Assembly: GCA_000310025.1 (NCBI GenBank)
Contig: FN647857.1
Coordinates: 467,857-508,313, forward strand
Source: Ectocarpus siliculosus
Taxonomy: Eukaryota > Sar > Phaeophyceae > Ectocarpales > Ectocarpaceae
Direction: 5' to 3'
Length of the DNA stretch: 40,457 nucleotides
Part shown: positions 33,001-40,457 of the stretch, piece by piece
Numbering within the stretch: position 1 is the stretch's first letter
Layout of the letters: the number at the start of each line of letters is the position of its first letter
The notes under the pieces: generated by a model
The model's input: the letters and a program-made list of their open reading frames with translations, nothing else
The model's database searches: none
Told to the model about the DNA's origin: nothing
Made by a program: the position numbers and the translations under genes

Positions 33001-33648
33001 TCACGCACGGCACCGACCTGATGCTGCCGGTCGGCGCAAACGAAGACCTCCGGGAGTCGCTCGGGCTAAGGCATGGTGCCAGCCTGCAGCACGACGGCGA
33101 CTGGGCTTCAATGGTCGCGCTTCAGGAATTGGTCGAGTTCGACCAATTCTCCGCTGTCCCTCAGGTACATACGTCTTTTGGTGTGCTCGGGGAAGGATGT
33201 TTGGTGTTGACGTTGCAGGGTGCGGTGCTTTTGGTGTGAGAGCGTCACCGGGTGTTGTTGTGTTCGTCACAATGGAGAACTTTTCTGTTGTAGAAAGATT
33301 TACGCCATCAGCGGGATGCGATCTCTTTGAAGTCGCTGACCGTGCAGCCCTGTGTCATTTTCTGCCACTACCACGTTGCAGGTGCTGGCCGCGCTGGCCT
33401 ACTCCCGCGACACGCCCGGAGTGTGGTTCCTCGACCCCCAGGCTTGGGTGGGCCAACACCTGTTTCAGGAGGCGTCCATCTGGAATATCCCTCTGGTCAA
33501 GCCCCGCTACACGTGCGCCATCGCTCCCGCCCAGCTGGAGCCTGGCAGCCCCAAAACTGCCGAGGTCTTGCAAAGTAACCTCGACTTCTTCTCTATGGGG
33601 GGCAAATGCGCCAACGGCCTGATCGACTTTGTTCTGCCGCTGGAGTAA
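20757..33648 (+). CDS. Secreted glycosyltransferase-like protein with five exon cassettes, 20 exons, predicted 1463 aa
   Basis: Exons are 20757-21074, 22906-23349, 23850-24097, five B/C pairs and four A exons (see the cassette entries), then 32244-32603, 32732-33164 and 33382-33648. They total 4392 nt with all junctions in phase. An N-terminal signal peptide (residues 1 to about 20) is followed by a GT-A-like domain: LGVIVPAYDGDL, LSIVEWDVLVAS (EWD at 141-143, a possible DxD-type site), FWVKGSNLEGT, LGHINGNAIYNND, KTLFIHGSS. Residues about 337-1110 are the cassette array. The C-terminal ~340 residues (LCAFVGGRAGEEAMWDVTVK, then ALILYVEPGSVLSRPF, GVWFLDPQAWVG) may be a second, catalytically altered transferase-like domain. 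It probably acts in the secretory pathway or cell wall. Substrate is unknown and the family call is tentative. Confidence 0.8.
22906..23349 (+). CDS. GT-like gene exon 2: core of GT domain
   Basis: The acceptor TACTCGCAG at 22905 is followed by DDIYPKGPSVMFYKMFLDEN, LSIVEWDVLVAS, EFWVKGSNLEGTSFH, VLGHINGNAIYNNDDPAF and YSSKFVVTNL. The donor GTGAGTAA at 23350 is phase 0. This is the best-conserved-looking part of the protein. The EWD triad is where a metal-binding acidic motif would be expected. Confidence 0.85.
23451..23556 (+). repeat. Dispersed ~110-bp repeat in GT-like gene intron 2
   Basis: It starts TTAGCCTGTGACCACGGGAA and ends GAAGACAACAACAAACACAA. It matches the reverse complement of 39622-39735 closely at both ends and in the central AACGGTTTTTAA block. 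It lies wholly within an intron. Confidence 0.6.
23850..24097 (+). CDS. GT-like gene exon 3: end of GT domain and first KWK motif
   Basis: It encodes ISYVGYEHVSHDTVSDAVAG, KTLFIHGSS and then LTGSTPKWKTQEKWRSSKDD, the tail half of an A exon. The acceptor is a TTTCAAG at 23849, unusual but in phase. The donor GTGCGT at 24098 leaves phase 2, the phase used by the whole cassette array. The exon looks like a fusion of GT sequence with part of a cassette A exon. Confidence 0.75.
24812..26123 (+). repeat. Exon cassette 1 (B1, C1, A1) of the GT-like gene
   Basis: Coding exons are B1 24812-24907, C1 25437-25634 and A1 25911-26123. B encodes WKRNQKWQTSKDDKVPKWKT and then NQKWKNKLSDG. C encodes a seven-cysteine module (CSSTCEYTSRDG, VCDANCSTPDVYG, RGCNAKQGTYGEECRACFND, ending in NRSIM). 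A begins with an eighth cysteine (CSTKRPVEGYGRRLT), continues with an acidic linker and ends in PKWKSQEKWRTSKDDSIPK. All three exons start and end in phase 2. Introns inside this copy are the longest of the array (529 and 276 bases; 714 before B1). Confidence 0.85.
26618..27902 (+). repeat. Exon cassette 2 (B2, C2, A2)
   Basis: Exons are B2 26618-26713, C2 27217-27414 and A2 27690-27902. B2 differs by QTNKDD and PKWKNNQKW. C2 has CSSSC where C1 has CSSTC. A2 begins with T instead of G after its CAG acceptor, turning the boundary codon from Met (ATG) to Ile (ATT). A2 also has CSNK and VAHSLE. All lengths and phases match cassette 1. Confidence 0.85.
28272..29413 (+). repeat. Exon cassette 3 (B3, C3, A3)
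   Basis: Exons are B3 28272-28367, C3 28732-28929 and A3 29201-29413. B3 matches B1. C3 is preceded by TTTCCACAAACAG, a different acceptor context from C1, C2 and C5. A3 carries TANDES and SPLEEEEH. Its donor is the consensus GTGAGT where sibling A exons have GTGCGT. Confidence 0.85.
29823..30833 (+). repeat. Exon cassette 4 (B4, C4, A4)
   Basis: Exons are B4 29823-29918, C4 30239-30436 and A4 30621-30833. B4 has NKFSDG instead of NKLSDG. C4 shares the ACAAACAG acceptor with C3. A4 has RVGRSLE. Introns are the shortest of the array (320 and 184 bases), giving the most compact cassette. Confidence 0.85.
31228..32603 (+). repeat. Exon cassette 5 (B5, C5) with diverged A5
   Basis: Exons are B5 31228-31323, C5 31715-31912 and A5 32244-32603. 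B5 and C5 are near-identical to cassette 1, and C5 has CSSTC as C1 does. A5 begins like the other A exons (CSTVMPVDVYGRRLTPDDGS) but loses the KWK end. It runs instead into an acidic helix (VEDSEEEADDVEEELANVDV) and the start of the C-terminal domain (LCAFVGGRAGEEAMWDVTVK). It leaves in phase 2 at a GTGGGC donor. A5 is therefore the ancestral exit from the array. Confidence 0.85.
32732..33164 (+). CDS. GT-like gene penultimate exon: C-terminal domain
   Basis: The acceptor CTGATGCAG at 32731 completes Arg. The exon encodes SMGGLPGVTVSGTQNP, YCGPGTALILYVEPGSVLSR, LLVVHTGSQGSYHDAQLRRR and HDGDWASMVALQELVEFDQF. VEPGS sits where a DxD-like motif might be, but only one acidic residue remains. The donor GTACAT at 33165 is phase 0. 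Confidence 0.8.
33382..33648 (+). CDS. GT-like gene last exon
   Basis: The acceptor ACCACGTTGCAG at 33381 is followed by VLAALAYSRDTPGVWFLDPQ, WNIPLVKPRYTCAIAP and FFSMGGKCANGLIDFVLPLE, then TAA at 33646-33648. The segment reads as the C-terminal part of the same folded domain. Confidence 0.8.
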   Translation: MLAALAYSRDTPGVWFLDPQAWVGQHLFQEASIWNIPLVKPRYTCAIAPAQLEPGSPKTAEVLQSNLDFFSMGGKCANGLIDFVLPLE

Positions 33649-36600
33649 CTTCTCCTCCGTCGCCAGAAACTCAGCCTTGGCATTATCTGCTATTAATGCA
33701 TTACGTGGCCTAGGTTTCGAAGATTCCGCCTTGCGAATAGATGATCTTTTTCGTGGGGATGATGTCTGTCAGCGTTCGTTCGCGTCGCGCACCTCGCGCA
33801 CGCAAAAATTGTATCTGGGAGCAAATATGCCGCTTTTAGGCGCGCGCTCGACGCTACACTCCCCCGGGTCGCGTCTCATGCAGGCTTGCTTTAGTCCCAC
33901 CGTATTCTTGTCGTAGTGTTTGGTTGTCGTCGCGGTAGGACCACGTAGTTAAAAGCACTGATGTACCCCCTTTCCTCTCTTGGCGGGCGGGCGCGCGTGT
34001 GGTGACGGTTCTGACCGCCCGTCCATCTCTGTTGCTTATTTTTGCCTACCGTTTTTTTGGTTTTGTTTATTAGTACCTACAGTAGAACGGAGGAGGGGGA
34101 GCTGCCAAGGATAGTTGGCCCCTCGATGCTTGCATGCGTTCGGCACTACACCACGCCTTGCGTGCTGTATGTCCCCGCGCCCCCGCCGACCAGGCGGGCT
34201 GAAAGCTATGACTCTGGGATAAGTAGGCGATCCATCGTAGGAGGTCGTAACCGGACTGTGCAATTTTTCTTATTATTATGGTATTACTGGCTGATATGGT
34301 AACGATTTGGCCGTTGTTTTTATTTTGACCACGATTTTTTTTAGGTGAACTTGAGTGCTCTTGGCGGCCACAGAGTACTTAGGACGACCTTGATGTTTAG
34401 CCCCTGAGCATCAATCATTAATATATTGCCTGTGTAATCGTGCAGGAGTGAGAGCATGCCGAGCGATAGCAGCAACCGATGCTAGCATACGCGCGGCACC
34501 GCGACGGTTGACACGTTTTCTGGTCGCATTGTGAGATGGATGGTCCTGAACGCTGCGTGCTATAGGAAGAGACTGGACCATGTACAATGAGCTGTAGATA
34601 TTATTTGAAATGTTTTCGTCAGTTGCGTTTCAATTGTTTTTGTTCATTTTTCGTTTCAATTGTATTTGTTCATTTTATTTCGGTTGTTTTTGTTTATTTC
34701 ATGGACCCATGAAGTAGCGGATCTGTTACTATCTGTACACAGACAGGCAGGTGCCCTTCACCCCCTTTTGATTTATTTTGGGAAAGTTCGATGTAGGGGA
34801 GGGGTCGAATCTTGTAGTTGTCATTACCTGGACAATTTGTATTCTGTTATTTTTTCCTTGGCCAGAGAACTCTTGTTGGAGCTCTCTATTTTGCGAGTAC
34901 ATTGTCAATAGTTGAACATACTACTGCTACGGCAAGGTATCCGTTAAAAAGGTTCAATCGCAGCGTTCGACGAGCTGCGGTGGTTTGAACCTGGCTGGCT
35001 TGTGGAGCACCCCTGTGTTTCCGAGCAGCGGTGTTTGCAGCAAATATGTCGACTCGTGCGGGATATACTTAACACTCTTGCCCGATCGGTTCTTAGGTAG
35101 GCCAGAAACCTTAGGACCTTTCCATAGATAGATGATGGTCACAGCTGGACACTGCCTGCGAGGGGGGGGCGACTTTCGGGTGGAAAGACTGTATGTCGAT
35201 GGTATGAATAACGATTAGGCTTGGTCTCGATGTTGAAGTAAAGCAGATTGAGTTTTGTCTGGAACGTGCGGACAGCGGGATGACAAATGGAGAGGACGTA
35301 CTGTAAGGGAGACGGCGCTGTACTATGCATACGTACGTACGGAACATTGCTGAAATGCAGAGGTGATCGAGGTGTAATCGAGGTGTAAATTAATGCGTGT
35401 ATCTTCTTGTACATTACAACGGCGCGCATCCCGAGGTAGCTAGGGCAGTTACCTGTAGAGGGTAGCTGCGCCTCGGGAATGATCGAGCACAACCACTACT
35501 GTATTAAGCACCGCAACGATGATAGTAGTGGTCACATGGGCAAGACGTTGCAACGTCGATGCTTCGCGAGCAGATATTGTTTGTGCATGTAGGATGATGA
35601 CAGTTTGGGGGGGGGCGTCCTAATAAATGGAGCCCATCTTTGTGTATCATACTCGATACGATACATAGAACGGCATCTTTCGGCGTCTCTTGTCTCATCG
35701 ACACCAACCAAATACGCCCGTAACTGCAAATTTGGTTGAAGTAGGCTTGGAACGGACGCCATTCTTGCGATGGCAACTCGCAAACGCAAAAAGAAGCCAA
35801 AACCTCGAACAAGTTATTCCGACGCGATTGTTTTCGTTCTAGAAAAGGACTGCTATTATACTACCGTACATCAGTGACACGGGTGTTGCACCTTCATCGG
35901 AAAATAGGCATCCGTTCTGTTTTTCGACTCCAATTATCGCGACGTGCACGCAACTGATGAGCAAACGCGTCGGAAAATGCCGACCTGGCATTTCGTGTGG
36001 CGAACAGAGTACATGGACCATGCGACCATCACCCCCCTTGCACATTCATTGCACGGAAACACGTTGCACCACCGGACGGAACACAACTACTTTAGACAAG
36101 ACTGGACTTCTGGACTTAGCTCAGCGTCGAGAGGCGTTGCTGCAACGCCGACGGTAGTAGAATATCGGCGGTATGACCTATAGCCCACGTAAAAGCAAGA
36201 TCGTATGCTACCAGGCGCAAGATCGTACCAGGATTTCTACGAGTGGTTAGCATTGACAACAAGCTTGTGGACCTCTAGCGTTTCTTGGGTTCAGCCCCAA
36301 CTCTACAACCACAGGAACAAAAACACAAAGGATGTCCACAGCAACCAGCAGTCGTGCACTTACCCGTGTAGAGTATGAGGGGCAGGCAAAACGAACGCCT
36401 GAAAGACGCACGGCTCCAGCCTCAACCAACAGGTCGATATGGGCAACAAACTAAAGTGGAGTTCTTCGACGCAAGAAACAACGGGTAAAAGTATATGCCG
36501 ACGACCGACAGTAGCGGTGGTACAGCAACAGCAGCAGCGGAAGCAGCACGCCGCGAGCCATAAAGACACCCCAGATCAACAGCCAGCAAAAAGCAACCGT

Positions 36601-36750
36601 CTTCGCTATCCTCCCCCGCTCTCTCGCCTCGTCCCCTACCGCCGCTCCTTTCCATACCCTGCTTCAACAACGCTCGAGGAGAACCGCACCACCACCAACA
36701 AAAAACAAAAAAAATGAGACGACGACGACCTGCATACATAACAACATGCA
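33649..36750. other. Convergent spacer with the 3' ends of the GT-like gene and TIM17
   Basis: The two genes converge on this 3.1 kb. Frames are short and compositionally unlike the exons. A T-rich tandem repeat lies near 34626-34700. The Gln-rich plus-strand frame near 36439-36717 probably lies in the TIM17 3' UTR. I see no other gene. Confidence 0.4.
34626..34700 (+). repeat. T-rich tandem repeat, about 2.5-3 units
   Basis: The unit CGTTTCAATTGTTTTTGTTC plus ATTTT appears twice with one or two changes, then as a shorter CGGTTGTTTTTGTTTATTTC. The unit is about 26-29 bases. Confidence 0.65.
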
Positions 36751-37389
36751 TCACTTGCCGCCCCCTCGGCCAATCATCCTCCCAAACCAGCCTCTACTCT
36801 CGGCTCCTTCTGCCGCCGCCGCCGCTGCGTCCCCCGCCCCCCGTGGCGCCGCCCCGCCCTCCAGGTAGCGGTCCCCCGTGTTCGACGCGAACGGGTCTTG
36901 CGTGGCCAGCGTGTCCTCGAACCTCGACCCGGTCTCGAAGCCCGACCCGGTGACCACGTCGTGGGATCTCGTCGCGGAGGAGTCCACCTCGCCTCCGTCC
37001 CCCATCGGTCGGTAACCCGCGGGCGCCCCGACCGGCGGCAGCGGCGGCGCCAGCCCGAGTGGTCGCGGCGCCTGCGGGGCACCCAGCCCCCCCCCAGCCC
37101 CCCCCGCGTCGCCCCCTGCCTCCATCGGCGGGGGCTCCACCTGCGCCATATACCTAGACAGGAGGATGCCCATGCCCTCAATGACGGCCAGCAACGCGCC
37201 GCCCACGACAGCGTTCTTAGCGGCGGTCCGGGGTCCCGCCCGGAGGGCGAGGATGCCGCCGGTGGCGGCGCCGGACAGGATGGGGTTCCAGGCGTCCTCC
37301 TTGTGGCGGACGGCGACCAGGGAGCAGTCGCACACCGAGAAGAGGGCGCCCCAGACGGCGAAGTTTCCCCCCAACACCGGCGCGCGGTA
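36751..37389 (-). CDS. TIM17: TIM17 exon 2
   Basis: It begins at 37389 after acceptor CTCCGACTACAG (minus strand) with YRAPVLGG and ends at TGA 36753-36751. It holds membrane spans 2-4 and the low-complexity tail. The open frame extends upstream of 37389 into the intron, but those residues do not fit the family. Confidence 0.9.
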   Translation of the reverse strand, partial: YRAPVLGGNFAVWGALFSVCDCSLVAVRHKEDAWNPILSGAATGGILALRAGPRTAAKNAVVGGALLAVIEGMGILLSRYMAQVEPPPMEAGGDAGGAGGGLGAPQAPRPLGLAPPLPPVGAPAGYRPMGDGGEVDSSATRSHDVVTGSGFETGSRFEDTLATQDPFASNTGDRYLEGGAAPRGAGDAAAAAAEGAESRGWFGRMIGRGGGK

Positions 37390-39187
37390 CTGTAGTCGGA
37401 GGAGGAGGTAGATACCAAACGAGAGCGAAGGTGCGAGGCAGGGGGGCCAGAGGGGGGGAGGGTGTTGGCGACGTGCAGGCGGTAGGACCGAAGCGGGTAG
37501 GCGGAGAGTTGGAGGACCATGGAAGAGCGCGACACTCACTGCCATGCGGCGCGCCATCTTGGGGCGCCGCGCATGCGCACGCGTACACTCATCTGCCAGA
37601 CACTCAACCGTCCTCACTCAAGGAGCAAACCAAGGCGTGGCCTAGAGTGCCGACAACACTAAATCTTGCCAAGACTCCTGCACAAAAAAACGTCAAGCAT
37701 TGCCGGGCACAACAGCGCGTACAAAACCTCTACAAAACGCTGGAGTCTTTCGGGGGTTCCGCTGCAAGCGCAGACCGGGAAAAACACGTGCAGTGGAGAA
37801 ACGCGACGAACCCCCGCGCCACGAACTCGAAAACCGGGTCATGTACGAGCAACCGCTGCCGCAAAGGCGTGCGCTATCTAGTGGTGGGTTCGCATGGCGT
37901 TTGCGTCCACTGGCGGAGGCTTGGTCTGCAGTATGCGTATGTCTTTTTGAACAGACTCACTCCGCCTCACGAATGCACTCGCCACAAAAAAAAAACGCGG
38001 TGTAAGGCCCGTCAAGACGGAAAGCATTCTGCTCCGTCGCTAATCGCAAGCGTTTCCCACACAGAGGCCCGCACGCGGTATGAAGAGGTACTACAGAATC
38101 ACTTGCATGCGGGAGACACACACATACGAGGAGGTTGAGATCTACCAGCATCAGGATGAGGGTCGTAACCCTGGCTGCCCATGTGTGACTGTGAAACCCC
38201 AATCACCGGCTATCTGTTGGAGTGGTGGCGAAGCGCGTGAGAGCGTTTGAACGTCAACAACTGGCTACCGCTACAGCAGCGCTTCAAGATCGATGGCGGT
38301 GGCAGTGGTATCAGTCAGTAGCTGTGCAGGAATAAACGCTCCCCCCCTCTCCGACTATTGACAGTATATAAGATGTTGTTGCTGGCCTATGCGTCACGTC
38401 GTTCTAAAGTTGCCTACAGGATTACAACGCGGAATGTTGATATTGCCGACGAATTATTTGCACAAGGCTTTATTTATCCTTACGTCGAGTTCGATACTGA
38501 ATAAGGGGGATCACGGCTCGAGAGACGCCTCGCGACTTCGTCGGACACGCGAGCTTATGCATATCAGCAGAGCGGAAGTAGCCAGCCGCGGGGAGTTTAC
38601 TTCAGACCGACAGACCAGTTTTGTTTGGCCGCCTCCTCCGTGGGCAAGAACACTGCTGTAAATACGTATATACAGGAGTAGTAGAGAGTTTATTAGTGGG
38701 CGTTACTATGTACTAGCTTACATAAACTATGTTACGGAGTAATTCAAACTGCACGTGGGCGTGCAATGGGCGGCGTCACACTCTACAGCAACACACCGTG
38801 CATGCTTCCGCAAGGGCAATGACAGCAGTATGCGTTCATGGAAACACGAGGCACAGGGCGTGTTCACGACTTCTCGGGGACCTCACCACACGGCACCAAA
38901 TTTCAAACACGCACAGCGTGCATAGTGGGCACAGGGCACAAAAACTCACGACTAAAATTCAGAGCAATGAAGACTTTGGGGTGTGTGTGTGCATATCACC
39001 ATTTTTCTCGCCAGAGCTCTCTCTTGCTCACCATCACTGCCTTGAGAGCGCCCTGTGTCCCCTGGCCCTTGGGAGAGTTTCTGAAGCCCTTGACGCTGTG
39101 CCAGATCCCTCCACCCGCCAGACCGAAAGCAAAAGCACCCCCAACATCGCCCACGATGCGGTGGGGGCAGGGGTCCCTGTCTCCCAT
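36751..39187 (-). CDS. TIM17: TIM17, mitochondrial inner-membrane translocase subunit, two exons
   Basis: On the minus strand, exon 1 is 39187-39032 (52 codons) and exon 2 is 37389-36751 (213 codons with the stop), giving 264 residues. Tim17 is a core subunit of the TIM23 complex, which moves presequence proteins across or into the inner membrane. Diagnostic segments are DPCPHRIVGDVGGAFAFGLA, GFRNSPKG, YRAPVLGGNFAVWGALFS, AVRHKEDAWNPILSGAATGG and VVGGALLAVIEGMGILL: four Gly-rich membrane spans by about residue 135. Cys7 and Cys74 are 67 residues apart, the spacing of the disulfide pair in yeast Tim17 (Cys10/Cys77). The intron of 1642 bases has a GTGAGC donor and a GACTACAG acceptor and is phase 0. 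The tail (136-264) is Gly/Pro/Ala-rich, longer than usual, and ends in a basic RMIGRGGGK. Confidence 0.92.
37390..39031 (-). other. TIM17 intron 1
   Basis: The intron runs on the minus strand from GTGAGC (39031) to CAG (37390). No separate gene is recognisable on either strand within it. Confidence 0.8.
39032..39187 (-). CDS. TIM17: TIM17 exon 1
   Basis: The ATG lies at 39187-39185. The exon encodes MGDRDPCPHRIVGDVGG, AFAFGLAGGGIWHSVKGFRN and SPKGQGTQGALKAVM, up to donor GTGAGC. The start is set by the family, whose members begin a few residues before the PCP motif. Confidence 0.9.
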
Positions 39188-40457
39188 GGGGAGATGGCTT
39201 GCCCGGCTACGGCTGCAACGTGCTCCTTCCTCCCCCTACCGCCTGCCGTGGCAACTCGACGTTGTGTGTGGGGCTCTCGTCTGCGAGCCAAAGAAGCAAA
39301 GAAGCGGAGATCACACGCGACACGTTTTTTTTTTGTGCGGTGTTGGTGGTAACGAGGTCTGGAACCTTTGGAAGCGAAGCAGCTAGTGCCACGCAACTTG
39401 CCGGCACAGGGGACAAAGCTACCGAGCACTGCACTTCCCCGCGTGGCTCGTCTTGCGGAGACGGCGGTGCTTCGAATACACCTCTCCCGTACCTCGACCT
39501 TCCACGTACTGCGTCCACCAGGGGGAGCCGCAGACAGAATTTGAGCATAGGTGCATAATTAACGGCCATGTATAGAGCCTCTTCACCCCGCCGGCCACAG
39601 AGGGACAGGGACCATGGGCCATTGTTGTTGTTGTCTTCACATTAAAAACCGTTCCGATCTCTCTCTACCCAGTACCTTCGTATGTCCGTACTCATCCAAC
39701 ACTCGACGCGGTCGATTCCCGTGGTCACAGGCTAACTTACCCTAAAAAGGTACACTCAAATAAACTGGCCCCGAGGGGTCCGCAAGTCAATAGAAATCAA
39801 CGACAGATATTCTGGAATCCTCCACTCCCTCTTCGCGCTATGCGAGGTATCAACTGAGACAAGCAGTCACTATCTATCATGGGCCGGAGAGAATGGGTAG
39901 CATTGGTAGGGAGGGCCATGGAGGTCGGATTACCAATCGTGCGAAAGGATCTTTAGGGGGTTCGGGGGTAGGGTTTCCGGAAGGTTCGGAAAGCATGCCG
40001 TGCTTTTTGGGCGCGCGCGCACGCGGTTCTTGACGGTTTGGAGGTGGTACTCGGCTAGCTCAGCTCTGCTAGCTTGCATACTGAAGCCCGAGCTGTGCAG
40101 GCTTGCAGAGCCCGCCTGCTCGTATGTTCTGTGGAGTATGTTCCTGCGCGCACAGGGGACTCATGGTGTGTAGGGGAGGAGAAGAATGCTGCTAGAAAAA
40201 CATGTCAGGACCGCCGAAAGCACAATCAATTAGTCTACAATGTAGACTGTTGTCGGGGGCACCGATTTGTATGTGCGCGCTACCGGGCTGCCGGCCGTTC
40301 GGTAGGGCATGTACTGCTGCTGTACGAAGAGCGAGTGGAATATCTAGCTGAGTCTAGGTGCTGTAGGTCTAGGCCTACTTTGCACAGCTTCGAGATGACC
40401 GGAACCGCTTTCTGTGCTGGTACACGAAAAGAAACAACCGATTGCCCCGCAACGCTA
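39188..40457. other. Upstream region of TIM17, no further gene seen
   Basis: It should contain the TIM17 promoter and 5' UTR (minus strand). Apart from the dispersed repeat at 39622-39735 and a short alternating GC/AC run near 40010-40025, I see no gene, RNA or conserved site. Confidence 0.4.
39622..39735 (-). repeat. Dispersed ~110-bp repeat upstream of TIM17
   Basis: On the minus strand it reads TTAGCCTGTGACCACGGGAA, then CGACCGCG, a variable middle, AACGGTTTTTAATGTGAAGA and an ACA run. It is a clear inverted-orientation copy of 23451-23556, about 430-550 bases upstream of the TIM17 start. Confidence 0.6.

Noticed and set aside
32271-33008. 245-codon minus-strand frame
   Set aside because: It overlaps in antisense the A5 and penultimate exons of the GT-like gene, which have consistent phase and splice sites.
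36774-37535. Second minus-strand frame of 253 codons
   Set aside because: It is an alternative frame of TIM17 exon 2, Arg/Ser-rich from GC bias, with no family match.

Overview
The window looks like nuclear DNA from a multicellular stramenopile, most likely a brown alga of the Ectocarpus type. The genes are split into GC-rich exons by GT-AG introns of roughly 0.2 to 1.8 kb. Spacers are long, donors are mostly GTGAGN, and the DNA holds small inverted-repeat elements and a LINE remnant. There is no sign of bacterial operons. The organism is inferred from architecture and codon style, not from a database match.

I support four protein genes. (1) Positions 3-227 (+) are the 3' end of a gene encoding a charged coiled-coil C-terminus. 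(2) Positions 5913-15195 (+) are an 11-exon gene for a predicted 1438-residue protein kinase. It has a helical N-terminus, long low-complexity and acidic stretches, and a C-terminal kinase domain with HGD in place of HRD. All eleven exons join in phase and the total (4317 nt) is divisible by three. (3) Positions 20757-33648 (+) are a 20-exon gene for a predicted secreted 1463-residue protein. A glycosyltransferase-like domain at the N-terminus and a second, possibly glycosyltransferase-like domain at the C-terminus are separated by five tandem copies of a three-exon cassette. (4) Positions 36751-39187 (-) are a two-exon TIM17 gene, the channel-type subunit of the mitochondrial inner-membrane TIM23 translocase.

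The most striking structure is the cassette array (24812-31912, with a diverged last A exon to 32603). Each cassette has exon B (96 nt, two KWKxxxKW motifs), exon C (198 nt, seven cysteines) and exon A (213 nt, acidic linker, an eighth cysteine and another KWKxxxKW motif). Every intron bounding these exons is phase 2, so whole cassettes or single exons can be gained, lost or skipped without breaking the frame. Exons are almost identical between copies while introns differ in length.

Spacers and introns hold mobile or repetitive DNA. A ~1.96 kb element with terminal inverted repeats and subterminal ATAGTGCCGG arrays lies at 1203-3164. A fold-back repeat sits in a kinase intron (12005-12225). 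A frameshifted LINE reverse-transcriptase tail lies at about 17680-18365. A ~72-bp inverted-repeat pair lies at 18939-19571. A ~110-125 bp dispersed repeat occurs three times. The 100-N gap at 18822-18921 is preceded by about 320 bases that look like a badly base-called second copy of the sequence after the gap, so that stretch should not be annotated as biology.
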